Below are positions 1 to 12,635 of a stretch of DNA of 64,000 nt, piece after piece. The stretch lies in the NCBI GenBank assembly GCA_948567375.1, contig OX419759.1, forward strand, positions 7,098,744 through 7,162,743. The letters run 5' to 3'. The notes under the pieces are model-generated. The model was given only the letters and a program-made list of their open reading frames with translations, did no database searches and was not told the DNA's origin. Positions within the stretch are counted from its first letter, which is position 1. Every line of letters starts with the position of its first letter. This DNA is from Lunularia cruciata (taxonomy: Eukaryota; Streptophyta; Marchantiopsida; Lunulariales; Lunulariaceae). Position numbers and translations under genes: made by a program.

Positions 1-240
1 TCAAAGCTTGTTTGACCAACCAGATAGGACCTAGACCAGACAGGTCACCCATCCAAGTCAGTAATCCAAGGGTGGAGCTTGCTGACATGTCACCTATCTG
101 TGTCCCTAATCCTATGATGGAGCTTCCTTGGAGGAGATCCTCTTTGTCTATATAATAAAGAGAAGGTGCTCCCTTGGGGCATCGAATGTTTGAGTGTGCA
201 ATCTGTGTTTTCTCTCTTCTCTTGTCCTCGGAGTATAACA
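1..240 (+). repeat. 3' end of an LTR (family S), cut by the window edge
   Basis: This stretch matches the last part of the nested LTR at 2152-2889 and of its counterpart at 16279-17018. It includes a TATA-like CTATATAATA and ends in AGTATAACA. The corresponding place in copy B (about 13958) runs on without interruption, so this LTR was inserted into copy A only. Whether it is a solo LTR or the end of a full element lies outside the window. Confidence 0.75.
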
Positions 241-2151
241 CTCATCCATACATCTAGATCATCCAAGTCCAAAACTAAAGAAGCATCTCAACAAATGGTT
301 GCAAGTAAATCTGGATCTTGTCCATAGAATAGAAAGTAAGGAGAGAAGGATGCTAAGGAGGCTTGCCGACTGAACTGATAGCCCATGGCCAACCAAGGTA
401 AATGGAGATCCTAATCTCCCAATTGGCCTCTCTATAAACCATACTTTTGCAATCCTCTCTTCATCGTCTGAACCACTCTCTTTGCTAAGTCATCTGCCTC
501 AATGTGATCTCGAGAGGTAGTATGATGATCAATCAAAGCCTTGTCACATAAGACCTGAAACTCCCCCAAGAACTCTATACCTTGATCAATCAAAACCTTA
601 GTTGGTGCACCAAAATGACTAAGAACCCGGTCTAAGAACAAGTAAGCCATTCCTTCACTAGACTTGTCAAGAAGTACCAACAACTCAGTCCACTTGGAGA
701 AGTGCTCCACCATCACCAAAACATATTTTTGATGTCTCACGATCAATAGTAAAGGTCAGGAAAAGTCCAAAATCCAATAGTAACCCAATCCCATGATAGG
801 TAATGAGTGCAACTGTGGCATAGGAGCATTAAATGATGCTCTAACTTGGTCACAAACCACACATCTAGCAACAAACTACTATACATTGGTCTGCATATTG
901 CACCACCAATACTGACTTGGGAGTAAGCTATATGTATGCTTTACTCCAAAATGTCCTAGCTCCTCATGAGCATGACGGACCAATTGTAGTCTTTGAGAGG
1001 GAAGTGGTATTACTTTCACTCTACTATCTTCCCATAGATGCAAAAGGTGTCTACCCTCCAATCTAAACCGTTTGGCTTGCTAAAGAACATTGTTTCTCTC
1101 TTTGGCCCAATTGTGCCACCCACAACACTAGTGCAAAGATAGTCCATCATAAAGATATCATCATGAATGTCTTGCTGGACTATACCAATATCTTCACTCT
1201 CTAGATCTATGACTTCAATAACTCGTCCTATATGTGCTGAGAGAGATATCACCAAAATCTCAAAAAATACACACAAAAAGGCAGATGCATGCCAACCTTG
1301 CACCATCTCCTCATCTGAGTCACAATACCAACATACTTTGGTCTAATCTTGCTGGCTGGTACATGGGTTTCTACTCAACCCATCTGCATCATGATTCACC
1401 ACTCCAAGTCTATGAATAATAGTGAAATCATACTCTTATAAAATTAGAGCCCATTGTGCAAGCTTTCCTAAAAGCTTGTCGGACTCCATCAACCACTTCA
1501 ACAGTTGATGATCAATAATGAGAGTGAAGGAGCTACCAAATAGGTAACATAAAAAATGTGATATTGCCCAAATGGCTGCCAAACACTCTCTCTCATATGA
1601 ACTATACTTTGCATCCGCTGAATTGTTGGAGCAACTAGCATAGGCCACCACAAACTCCTTCCCCTCATCATCATGTTGGGTAGCTTCAGTGCTTCAAGCC
1701 CCAACATACTCCATTCAATATGAACCTAAAATGGTCATCCTTTGATCTATCTCCTCAAAATAAGAGCAGATGTCAACCTCTCCTTTAGCTCTACAAAAGC
1801 TCTCTCCTACTCATCTCCCCAAACACCACTCATGTGTAAGCTTGGTCAGCTTTGTCAAGGCCTTGGCAATGGCACTAAATCCTCTAACATAGCGGCGATA
1901 GAAGTTCACCAACCCAAGGAATGCTTGCATTGTGCTTACATCCATAGGCTGAGGAATACGTGCAATAACCTCCACCTTGGTCTACTGAACACCAAGTCCT
2001 CAGGGTAGATAGTGTGATCCAAATACTCAACTTGCTCATGGAAGAACATACAATTCCTAGGATGTTATTTGAGTCCATGAGATCTCAACCTCTCAAACAC
2101 CTCCAACAATGTCTCTCATGCTCCTCCACAATAGTGCTATAGACCAAAATG

Positions 2152-2889
2152 TGTAATACCAAGAGCTATCCACATGATCTAGATGTGAAATTTGGTTTGG
2201 TAACATCCAGAATGATGTTATACATGATGGTTAAAATAGATCAGATAGAAGTATCACCAAAAGAGTACTTCTACTAATAGTGCAGAAATTGAAATAGACT
2301 TGAGAAGCTTACCAATAGCTAGACATATGATTTAAAGGTGGGAAATGGTTTGGTAATATCTGGAAGGATGTTACACATGATGGACTAAACAGATCAGAAA
2401 GAAGTATCACCAAAAGGGGACTTCTATTAATAGAGTAGGAATCAAAATATGCTTGAAATATTTGAAGGCAATTTTGGAGGCCTAAACGGATGAATTAGGC
2501 CTCGAAAATGTGCAAAGTCCTCCTCCTCTTTGGAAAAAAGGCTGGCCTTCCCTCCTCCCTACTTCGGCTCATCAAGAGCTTTCCAATGGTACCTTACTCA
2601 TGTGATTTTGAGATGCCTACAGGAAAATTTCCTAAAAGATTCCCTCCGGTCAAAGCTTGTTTGACCAACCAGATAGGACCTAGACCAAACATGTCACCCA
2701 TCCAAGTAAGTAATCCAAAGGTGGAGCTTGCTGACACGTCACCTATCTGTGTACCTAATCCTATGGTGGAGCTTCCTTGGAGGAGATCCTCTTTGTCTAT
2801 ATAATAAAGAGAAGGTGCTCCTTTGGTGCATTGAATGTTTGAGTGGGTAATATGTGTTTTCTCTCTTCTCTTGTCCTCGGAGTATTAAA
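2152..2889 (+). repeat. Solo LTR (family S) nested in the pol region of A
   Basis: The block is 738 bp, begins TGTAATACC and ends about AGTATTAAA. It is flanked on both sides by AAATG (2147-2151 and 2890-2894), a clean 5-bp target duplication. It contains two diverged copies of a block about 90 bp long (near 2190-2280 and 2338-2433), plus a TATA-like CTATATAATA near its 3' part, followed by what would be R/U5. Copy B carries the same LTR with the same target duplication at 16279-17018, so the insertion predates the A/B split. Confidence 0.85.
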
Positions 2890-3879
2890 AAATGTCATCA
2901 TTATAGCACCAAAATCCAATCCAGCTAGGATCCTATCCATGACTCTCTGGAACTCAGAAGGAGCATTCTTTAGCCAAAATGGTAAGAACCTCCATTGATA
3001 TAACACATCCTTGGTGTAAGGATCAATAGCCCAAAATATTACCTTGGACTTATCCTCCTCCTTGATTGGCAATTGATGATTCCCGCTCAAAGATCCAAAG
3101 TATTGAAGATGTTTGCATGTACAATCACATCAAAAATCTCCTCCGCTACAAGCATGGCATACAAATCAGCCTTGGTCTGTTAGTTGATAGGACGGTAATC
3201 TCCATACATCCGCCTATCTTTGTAGTTTCCAGGCGTGTTCTTCTTGGCTGGCATCACTATAGTTGATGTATACTCTCCATGTGAGATCTCCACCAAATTA
3301 GCCTCAAAAAGGTCTCTACTCTGGCTCTAAATCAATGTCCTCTCCATGGCACTATAGTAATAAGGACGTTGAAAACTAGTGTATTGCTAAACAACTCAAT
3401 CTGCATACCAAGTTCTTTTAGAGCACCCAAATCCTTCATTTTGAAGGAAAAAAAACTTGTGTAGCTCCTCAAGAACCTCCAAACCCTCAGTCTTTCCTCT
3501 CCAATAAGCTGGGATCCAAGATCTGGCTCCCAAGTATCCTCTGTAACCGTCACAAGAGTGGAAGACGCATTGACTGGCTGCTACATTGGGCCCTTGGGAG
3601 CAGTAGTGTCATGCCTCCGACCACTAGAGGTCCCAACCTTTGTGTGAAAAAATCCCTCCACTCTGGCTGCAAGCTCCACATGTCCTCTACCTGCATCCCA
3701 AGTGGACCAAGGGTGTACTCCAAGTAGCCCATGCTCACCTGGATGGACTCCAAGTAGACCACTCTCCCTAGTAGCTACTTGCTATGTCCCAAGAATACCA
3801 TGTCCACTCGGTCCATCACCCCCAACATGTGCATGAATCGTCTTGTTAGGCATCAAGCTTACAAGTGTCTGAGTGGTGA

Positions 3880-4862
3880 TGCCTATCAACTGCATCCTAT
3901 GCTGCTTTGCCAAGCCAAGGCTCACAATCTAGGTCAAAAAATTCAGGTCCATAGCCTGACCTAACACCTGATGCTTGGATGCCTCTAACACTTTTGGAAT
4001 GATGGTAATACCATGAAATGTGAAAACTAATTGCTCTCTCTCTCTCTCATCAGCATTAGGCTCCACTTACTACTATAATTGTGAGTCTTAAACCAGTCTA
4101 GGACCTCCCTCTTGAAAATCATGAGAGCTTGGGAAACTCATAAGTGTGTGAAAAGTAGCTCTAGGCTGTCCAACTAGGTTCACCACTACCATAGGTGACC
4201 TATTAGCCACTACCACTATTTGAGACTAACGCTCAACATCCAAGATGTCATCAACAAGGATGTGGTCTAGTCATTGAATCCCATCATATGCATGTTGTAG
4301 AACCTCTTTGGGTAAGAGGTTTATCCACCAAAGACAAAGATGATGAGCTCGTGATCCCACTCTAGCTGCATCTAACAAAACATAGGTCCCATGAAAGAAT
4401 GGACCTAATGTGTACTTGCCACCACCCGGGTAGAATCACCCATCAAAGAGATGTTCTCCAAAATGTAAGCTGGAGAAATAGACAAATGAACTTGGAGATG
4501 TCGTAGTATCCGTAACATCTCCCAAAACACACCAGGACAAGGATTTTGAAGACCCAAACCTTGGCCAACATGTGTATGTCTTTGACATGGCCATCCAAAA
4601 ATCACCAAATGAACAGGCCCATCTCTCTCTAGATCATACACCCCCAGTAAGGAAATGTTTGCTGGGAGGGCTTTCTGGTAACCTTTGACTGCTGACATTG
4701 GTAATAACTTAGGATAGAGGTAGGCCAAGTGTGCCACATGATGTAAAGAGACTTGCCTAATAGTCTCATCTCTCCACATACAAGTACCTCTGTACTCGTA
4801 TACCCGCCTGTATACCACAACTAGTCCAGTGCTAATCCCACCAAACAATTCCAATAGACATA
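3880..4862 (-). mobile_element. C5-cytosine DNA methyltransferase-like domain inside fossil A
   Basis: Motifs of the C5-methyltransferase family appear in canonical order on the minus strand. There is a motif I-like LELFGGISTGL near 4860-4825. PCQ in the context VIFGWPCQRHTHVGQG sits near 4600-4560 (motif IV, which supplies the catalytic Cys in this family). YILENI lies near 4465-4447 (motif VI-like). DAARVGSRAHHL lies near 4370-4330 (motif VIII-like). NLVGQPRATFHTL lies near 4200-4130, in the target-recognition region. VLGQAMDLN is near 3980-3945 (motif IX/X-like end). The domain lies directly downstream of the protease-like region and upstream of the reverse transcriptase, so it belongs to the element and is not a captured neighbour. 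It is a decayed fossil. Assignment to the C5-methyltransferase fold is strong. The target site and past activity cannot be judged. Confidence 0.85.
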
Positions 4863-7800
4863 CTTCCTTTACTAGATACTGCTAAGCAATGAGTGTGGTA
4901 TCCAAAGGTGTCAAAGTAATCAACTTTGGAGGCTCATCCTCATACTCATCTCCTGATGGTACGAAGGTTCTACTCCAAGCCTATTGCACTAATTGATCTG
5001 CATGCAGATGCAATGCCTCCTCTAAACTCCACAATGTAACATCTAAGAAGGATAGAATAATCCCTCTTGTACTCCAAATCCAAGTGATCTCTTTTGGTAC
5101 TTGAGTATCCTCTACATGGGCATTCCACTCTAACAAGTCACTAGGCCAAGTAACAACACCACTAAAAGCTAAAACTAATGCTGCCATGGTCTCAGACTAT
5201 AGTGGGCCAAGATTACCAATACTAAAGCATACGGGTAGATGATATACTTGTCCCTCACCAGACTGCCAACCTGGTCTATAGGAGACTGTCTCCTCCCAAT
5301 AGTCAATGCTGAAACCCATGGAGCATAACACTGCTCCCCCAACTAGGACATTGTATGACTTAGCTATTTTTGTAATTGCCTGAGCTCTCACTACTGAGCT
5401 ATCAATCAGATGACCAGGGTGAACCTAGATAACAACCTCCCCACGTGTGATGTATTGTATCAAACCACCAACTAAAGATGTTTGGATCTGAAATGGACAC
5501 CTCTTCACATTGGTCTTCCGCAACTCTAGACCGACTACTATAGCCTTCCCAAACATAAGAGGCTACGCACTAGGGCCTAACAAGACTCTTTATGGTGTAT
5601 AGGCCTTTCTTGAAGGTCCCACCAGATGGAAAATCCCCCTTTGGTTATCCAATAGGACAACACCAAGTGTGAACCATGCTATCTCAAAGGCCAGTCTCAT
5701 TGGCAACTCCTCTAGTCTAGCTATTGCTGCCTGCCATAAACTATTGGTTGTTGAAAAAATCTCATGCTCCTCAACCAAGTCAGCTCTACTATCAACCACC
5801 TCTACTCTAGCAGTAGGAACTATATCATCCCTATTCTCACAAAGTGTGGCAGCCAAACGGAACACTAGAGCTGGATCAACTCCCAATGTAAACATGTTAT
5901 TGGTTGAAAACAAAGTGCACCGCATAATTACCTAAGCCGCCCAATATCATGCTAGACTCAATATGTGTAGTAGCAGGTGGCTGACTAGCAAGTAGTATAT
6001 CATGCACTCCATCACCACCTACCACACCTACACTGGGATGTCTAGGAGCCATGGATGTTGTTTGCAATGCCTCAAATAGCATGAAAGATTAGGGAAGTCT
6101 GACATGCTCCCAACCTCTCCTCTTTGTGGGTCCAACTCCATTGATACCCCTCTAGGCTCTAGAGCACGTACAACACTCCTAGTTATTGTTGCAAATGCAT
6201 CCACTTGTGCTATTTTGCACAGGAAGTCCAATGCATCTCTATCACCAACATATGAGGTGGAAGTTTCAACAAATCTAATATCCTCTGAGCAATAGCCATA
6301 CTAGCCAATCTCTTCTCCAATTGCTCAATCTAAGTAGCCATAGTTGTATCAAAAGTAAGGGCAAGTATTTCACCCCTACTAGGTGTAGATCCTCTACCAC
6401 CACCTCTACCACCTTGTCCTCCATGACCTAGAGCTCCTCTACTACCTACCATAACAACCCTACCACTCCGTAACTATGGGTGTAGATCAAAGCATCAATC
6501 ACTAGAATGACCATATCTGTGACAATGCTCACACTATCTCTATGCTAGTTATGACACACTAGAGGTATTAGGTCCATTGCCTTGAGTACCCTCTCTCCTA
6601 TGGTGAGGTCCACCACAGGTTCAACAAGCAACACCACCATTCATTAGCTACTGCTGACCCTAAAATGAAAGTAAGGGTCTAACTACAGTAGGCCCTCCAC
6701 TTGCTCCATAAGATCTAGGCTATCCACCCTATCCTCAAAAACCAACTAGGCATGGTGCACTCTGCTGCACTCTAGAAGAAGTAACAACTGTGGATGAGGT
6801 CTCCCTACCAAATCTAGATGTCACCACCTTCTATTCCACCATGTTGAGCTCAATACGCTTAGCCAAACTAAAGACCACTACCAAAGTAGGCAAAGTAGCC
6901 AACAACAATGTAACATCACAAACTCTACGTCACAACTCCTTGTCTAGTATCCCATACCAAAACTGGATTGCTTGGGCCTCAGTAACTCCTTGAGTGAAAT
7001 TGATCAGCCACCTCAGGGAGTGTATGCCTTGCGTAAGCTCTCTCCAGACTTCCGTTGGAACTCCTGCAAGCTCCTTAGCTTGTCAGTCTGCACTCCTTGG
7101 TAGTTCTGCCTCAAACACTAAAAGAACTCCACCATGGGATTAACCTCCAATACCACACCACCTACTATAGCGATACCTCCACTTGTAGTAGCATTATCTG
7201 TAGCTAGTGCACCACCACTAGCTCCACCAATGCTACTTGAGCTAGAACTCATGGGTATTACCAATCTACTCTTGAAAACCGAGCCTAAAGTGATCAACAC
7301 ATAGTTCAAAGACCAATATTGTCTCCATAACTCAATCTCCTCCAAATTAGCTCTTGTGAACTTATGGTAGTAATCCATTGGTGGACCCTCCATATGCTAA
7401 AACAACCACTTCCATGCCATGAGGGGTGTAAACAAAGTTGGGTTCCGCATCTACTGTTTACCACACCAACTATCAAACTCATGGATGAAGTCATCCAACT
7501 CAATGGTACCCATTGTATTAAAGTAACACCTAGGGCCTTTAGAGGCTCCACAAATCTAGTCCATGTCCCACAACAATGGTCCAGACACACCAAGTGATCT
7601 CTCCATTGAATTAGCTCTTGTATCAAAATCCAACTCAGAGTCAATCTCCTCCTTCATTGGACCTGAAATATAGGTTGATACCGAGCACCACTCCAAGTAA
7701 ACCCGTTGCGTACTACAAGGCTAATTCCTCTAGAATCCCTAAAGAACTCTATTGTGACAAAGTAATAGTAACTGCAATCGCAAACCGGAACGACAAACTG

Positions 7801-8319
7801 CAACCGCAAGTACCTCACCAGCTCTAGCCAAAATTTGCAACTTCAAAACTCCTCCAAATCTAGCAAAGCTCTTCCAAATTCGGCCAAAATCTGATGTAAA
7901 ATCCAACAAAAATCTAATGTAAACTCTAAATTTGGCTGATTGCCAAATCCTCCTCTAACTCTCCACTCAAGCCAAATTGAATTAACAAATTTTCCAAATC
8001 ACAAATTCATGAGAATAGGTTCCCAACTCCACCTTCAATTTTACTTTTTGAGCGAAACTTGCAACAAATTGGTTCTGCCTTCACCTCTTGAGCTCAAAAT
8101 CACAACCACTCCTCAAAAATTACTTCTTATTTGCTCAAAAATTGGCCAACACTTTTGCACAATGTTTGCCTTATTGCAAAATCTGCATCAAGCAATGAAC
8201 TTCTGCACACCACGGAAAACTTGAACTTTGATCAAGCTACCAATGATCCAATGCACTTGGAGATACCACCAACACTCATAGTTTCTATATCCAATTTCTC
8301 CATGACTTCACTTCTTTTA

Positions 8320-8771
8320 TGTAATTAGATCGTTTACAACTCTCAAATCAACTCAACTCAAATCAATTTTCGATTTGTCACTCTATAAACTACCAACAAT
8401 TGGGCACTCATTACAGTCAAGTCACACCCACTCTAGCTAAGAGAATCCAGGTGATGCTCGCCGGTCTTTGTCCATCACAACCAATAACTCAAAGGCTCAA
8501 CATCAAAGAAGTGAGCTCTCTTGAGCTACACTTGGAAAGTATACCATTGGACTCGAGCTAGGTTTGAAACCCTAATGGTCCCATTGACGGCACACTTGAT
8601 GGTGCAAACAATGCAAAGTGATGGTGTGCCCCATTGTAAAGTCAATACCCCAAACACAAAATCTGACCATCAAAAAGTAGTCTATGGGAAACTACTGAAA
8701 TACTTTTAACTACTATCACTACAAGTTCAGTGTCCAAACAATCTAGATGCGACACTACAAATAACATGACA
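8320..8771 (-). repeat. Right (5') LTR block L of fossil A
   Basis: This 452-bp block runs from TGTAATTAGATCG to ACATGACA on the plus strand and is repeated at 22487-22938 and, more diverged, at 12714-13170. On the minus strand the internal region starts next to its inner end. The inner flank in copy B reads ATCAGAG, a partial match to the initiator-Met tRNA primer site. AAGTG follows the outer end. It probably represents only part of the original LTR, because the left-hand LTR of B has extra sequence (block X). Confidence 0.7.
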
Positions 8772-9346
8772 AAGTGCAGCACTATGCAAGAAGGGAAAGA
8801 GAGTATAATTACATATAATTCTTTTAAGGATTTGGTGTTTATAATAATACAGTCAAGAGGAAAATTCATTTTGATCGAGTATTAAGTTACATTATAGATG
8901 ATATAGATAAGAGTAGACTTGATAATCTGAAATGATCAAATTATATAAGAGGATATTATGAGTAATTAACAATAGCAGATATTATGATCGGATTACAACT
9001 GAGGATATTATGATCAAGCTACAATGGCAGATATTATGTTCAAATTACAACATTGGATATTATGATCAAGCCACAATAGCAGATATTAGGATCGAAATTA
9101 CAACAGTGGATATTATGATCGAGCTACACTAGCAAATATTATTATTGTGAATTCCATACAAGAAATTTTTGGAAAAGATCACTATGAATTCTCTTGAATG
9201 GGTTGCAAGTAGAGAAAGAAAATACAAAGACATCCAAGCATACAAATTATCTAACAAAGTTATCTCTTTGTTATTCAAAACATAGAATGTTATGTAGTTA
9301 TGGATAGAGAGTTTAATTTATTTGTAAAATTTGGTACAAGAACTTA
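8772..9346. repeat. Flank shared by A and B, with a short tandem repeat
   Basis: This sequence beyond the outer LTR is repeated after copy B at 22939-23461, with few differences. It therefore marks a duplication larger than the element. Within it, 8945-9140 carries alternating 26-base units built around GATATTATGATC (a 52-base higher unit). Copy B has one 52-base unit fewer. No gene is seen. Confidence 0.75.
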
Positions 9347-12300
9347 GATACTCAATTTATTGTTAGATTAATTGAATAATGGCATGTGTCATCTTATATA
9401 GCCTTATTCTCACTATTAGAGTAAAGAGATATAGATATAGACTATTTACTTAATAGCACACGTCCAACTTTATGCTTACTAAACATAAGTATAGTTTCTA
9501 AGAAAGTCTAACCGAAACAATATACTTTGAACTGAGAAAAAATAGTATGTATGCATCATATTAGTGCAAAAATCCCAATGATTCATAGTTGATGTTCAAG
9601 AGAACAAAAGACTCTATATAATTATTGTTGCACTAATACCAGAGTAGAAGACTAGAACCCAAAATAATATGTTAGGATGTTCCTTTGGTCAAGAGAACCA
9701 TAGACTCCATCCATCTCATTCTTACTTTGATATCAATGAATTTGAGAGAATGAGTTAAGACATGTTTGCTTACTATAATAGATTCCACCTATCTCATTCT
9801 TTTTTTGAAACCAATATATAATCTAAAAGAATAAATAGAGAGGATACAAGAGAAAAGATTGACAAACAATTGAATATAATTATATCAAATGATAAAGGAG
9901 AATGTTTACTTCATAGCAAAGTTAGTTATTAGCTACCTAACCAAATTACTTCTTAGTAAAGTTACTTATCCTAATAGAAAGTTCCTTTTCATGTAAGTAA
10001 GTTATGTATGAGTGTATGTAAATTCCTAAGTACTTTTAGACACTCATATCCAAAGTTTCAATAGGTATTTTATCAAATATCTGTGGAATTTTTAATAATT
10101 TACATGAAAGATTCTACTAAGTTATTATGATAAGTTTTAATATGTCATATAGAAGAGTACCAGCTACAAATTTCAAAGATAAGTTCATACAAAAATTAAA
10201 AGATAGTGATAAATATACTACCATCAATTATTATAATATGAGCAACATTCTTAAGATCTTTACAAAAACTTGATTAATAAAGTTGAGTATGAGTATAAGT
10301 GGTAAGAAAAATTTGTTATCGAGTAAAATAAATTAATTCAAAGTAGATAAGGGATGAGAAGTTTGTTTAGATTTGAAATTGCTCATATGTAGAATACAAG
10401 AAGATCTTAATTAGTAAATAAGCTTATGACTTATATTATAATTTTCTATAAGTTTTAACGAGAGGAATAATTTTATAATTTATGAGAAATAGAGTATAAT
10501 ATAGCTTATATTCTTATAATAATCCATATAATATGAATATAATGATAAGTTCATACTTTGAGGAATAATTTTATAATTTATAATGGTATTTGGAAAAAAC
10601 TCCCTATGATTTTAAGTGGTATGTAATCTAAAGTTTTTTATTCTATTGATATTATATGTAGCTTCATTTAATTTTAAATTAATGAAATTATGATAAATTT
10701 ATAAACAAAAATTTAAATTCTTACATTACTTGAACATTATATTTTTTAGATGTAATTTTTTTAAATTATATGAAATTTTTTAGAGATTTAATTTATGTTC
10801 AATACAAAATTATATGAATTTTTTAGAGATTTAATTTATGTTCAATAAAAAATTATATTTCATACTTATGGTATTTTCCTAATAATGAATATATCAACTT
10901 CCTTCCTTTTTGAGTGCTTCTTATCACTTAGAAATTTATATCTTTTTAGATATAATTTTTAATGGTGTATATATTTTTTGAGAGATTTGATTTACATTGA
11001 CATATAAAAATCATCTTTCATATTATGTTATTTATGAACTATGGACATATTGACTTCCTTCCAATTGTAGTGTTTTTATGATTTATTGCAAACTAATTTT
11101 CTGTACATTTAAAGTTAACTACATCTAACGACGATAATTGATCAACTATCTGTTACTAATATTTAAAAATTTGTTTCATTCAAGTCACATGCTATCCACT
11201 CACACATAACACATGCTTACAGATTACAATTATAAGGTACATTCATATATCTAAAGATATTAATGCATGACATAAAAGACCATTTTAGAAATAAAAGACA
11301 TATGAATGGAATGATTACTATAACTAATATTTATATATTACCTATATATGAATAAAAATTTATTTTAGATAAAATGATGGATTATTTTTTATATCTATGT
11401 CAATTCTTGTATCATTATCATATCCATACAACTATAACATAATATATGAAATGAGAATGTCCAATTCATCCTTATGATCAAATTATTCCTTAATTCCCAA
11501 TGTATAAATATTAAATAATTCTATTAAATATATTTTATAAATATAAATAAAATCTCAACTAAGTTGTAATTTAGGCTACAACCTTTATTGAGCAAATTAA
11601 GTTCTTGAGCTTGCTTAAAGACTTAACTCAACTTAAAGTAGCTACTCTTATCAAATGACTTTTGATAAGCTAACTAATATAAAAGGTAATATAAGAATTA
11701 TTATTATTTATATTAAATAATTGACCCTACTTTCCCTTCAATACCCAAAAACATAATATTAGCAACTCATGAGTTTAATCCTAACTTAGATTTGCATATG
11801 TTAATCATTGATTAAAGTGAAGAGAAAGGACTATTGCATAGCAAATTGGAAGGATGGGAAGACCCCATCAAGCAGTACAAGGGTGAGATAAAATAGGTAA
11901 AATGGGACTAAGTCTCAATAGTGTTGATTGATCACAATTGATTAAAGTAAACTTTGGTTGCTTCTGGAAAGAGTGGTCTCTCAAGTACTCAATAACCATA
12001 ATATATATTCAAGTTAATATGTCAAGATGATATGCTCTTATGGTGTGCTTTCCAATTAAGACTATCCTTATGTATCCGTTAATATGGTTATATCTATTTA
12101 AATTGATATGTAACATGATATACTCTTATGATGTACTTTTAAGCAAGATTACCTTTATATAATAAATTAACATGGTTCTTCCAAATTCCAAGGAACAACT
12201 ATATTGTGTAAGAAATAATTTATGAATAATTTGCATGATCAAGCGAGAGAAGTACAACTCATCATAAATCTTTGTAAAGAGTTGGAAGTATTACAAGAAC

Positions 12301-12635
12301 AAAATAGATGAAAAAGGTAAGTATTATAATTAGTGATCATAATATATCCATATTTATTATGAATTTGATTTAAAACCTTTCAAATATTTCAAAATTCTAG
12401 TGTAATACTTTGATTTCAAAATGAAATATTCTAACATATAGTATTATATATATTTATATTATCATTTAATTTTAATTTATTCATGGGTGTTGTTGGGATG
12501 TATTTTTAAAATTTTATTCAACATATGTATTAAGGTATTTTTGATTTATATTAATTTTTTAATTTGTTTGTAATGATAAAGATAGTCTACTGTTGATACA
12601 CCCACTATATCTCAATTATTTACTTGTAAGTTGTT
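9347..12635. other. AT-rich intergenic stretch
   Basis: This is strongly AT-rich sequence with no recognisable coding region. Near 9.6-9.8 kb there are three degraded stretches resembling the primer-site end of LTR elements, such as ACTAATACCAGAG and TTGATATCAATG. A short dispersed repeat sits at 11849-11928 (listed separately). The remainder shows nothing I can name. Confidence 0.5.
11849..11928 (+). repeat. Short dispersed repeat (GGATGGGAAGACCCCATCAA family)
   Basis: About 75 bases align well with the reverse complement of 38750-38825, starting AAGGATGGGAAGACCCCAT. The first 19 bases recur at about 42472. No known element was recognised. It could be the conserved end of an old transposable element. 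Confidence 0.55.

Larger units (their letters stand above)
241..8771 (-). mobile_element. Ty3/gypsy LTR retrotransposon fossil A, with a DNA methyltransferase-like domain
   Basis: Read on the minus strand, the parts run from right to left: LTR block (8320-8771), gag region (about 7.7-6.3 kb, with a CCHC zinc-knuckle-like motif near 6.5 kb), protease-like region (about 6.0-5.0 kb), C5-cytosine methyltransferase-like domain (about 4.86-3.88 kb), reverse transcriptase (about 3.6-1.9 kb, split by a nested solo LTR), RNase H (about 1.7-1.4 kb) and integrase (zinc-binding part about 1.06-0.88 kb, core about 0.75-0.43 kb). The RT shows KNAPSEFQRVMD, the RNase H KYSSYERECLA and the integrase VEHFSKWTEL. 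The element is broken, with many breaks (well over a dozen by eye). By-eye divergence from copy B is about one difference per 15-25 bases. The 3' LTR end lies outside the window. Confidence 0.9.

Noticed and set aside
8945-9140. Regularly spaced short repeats, considered as a CRISPR-like array
   Set aside because: Eukaryotic context; units are contiguous with no unique spacers. It is a simple tandem repeat.
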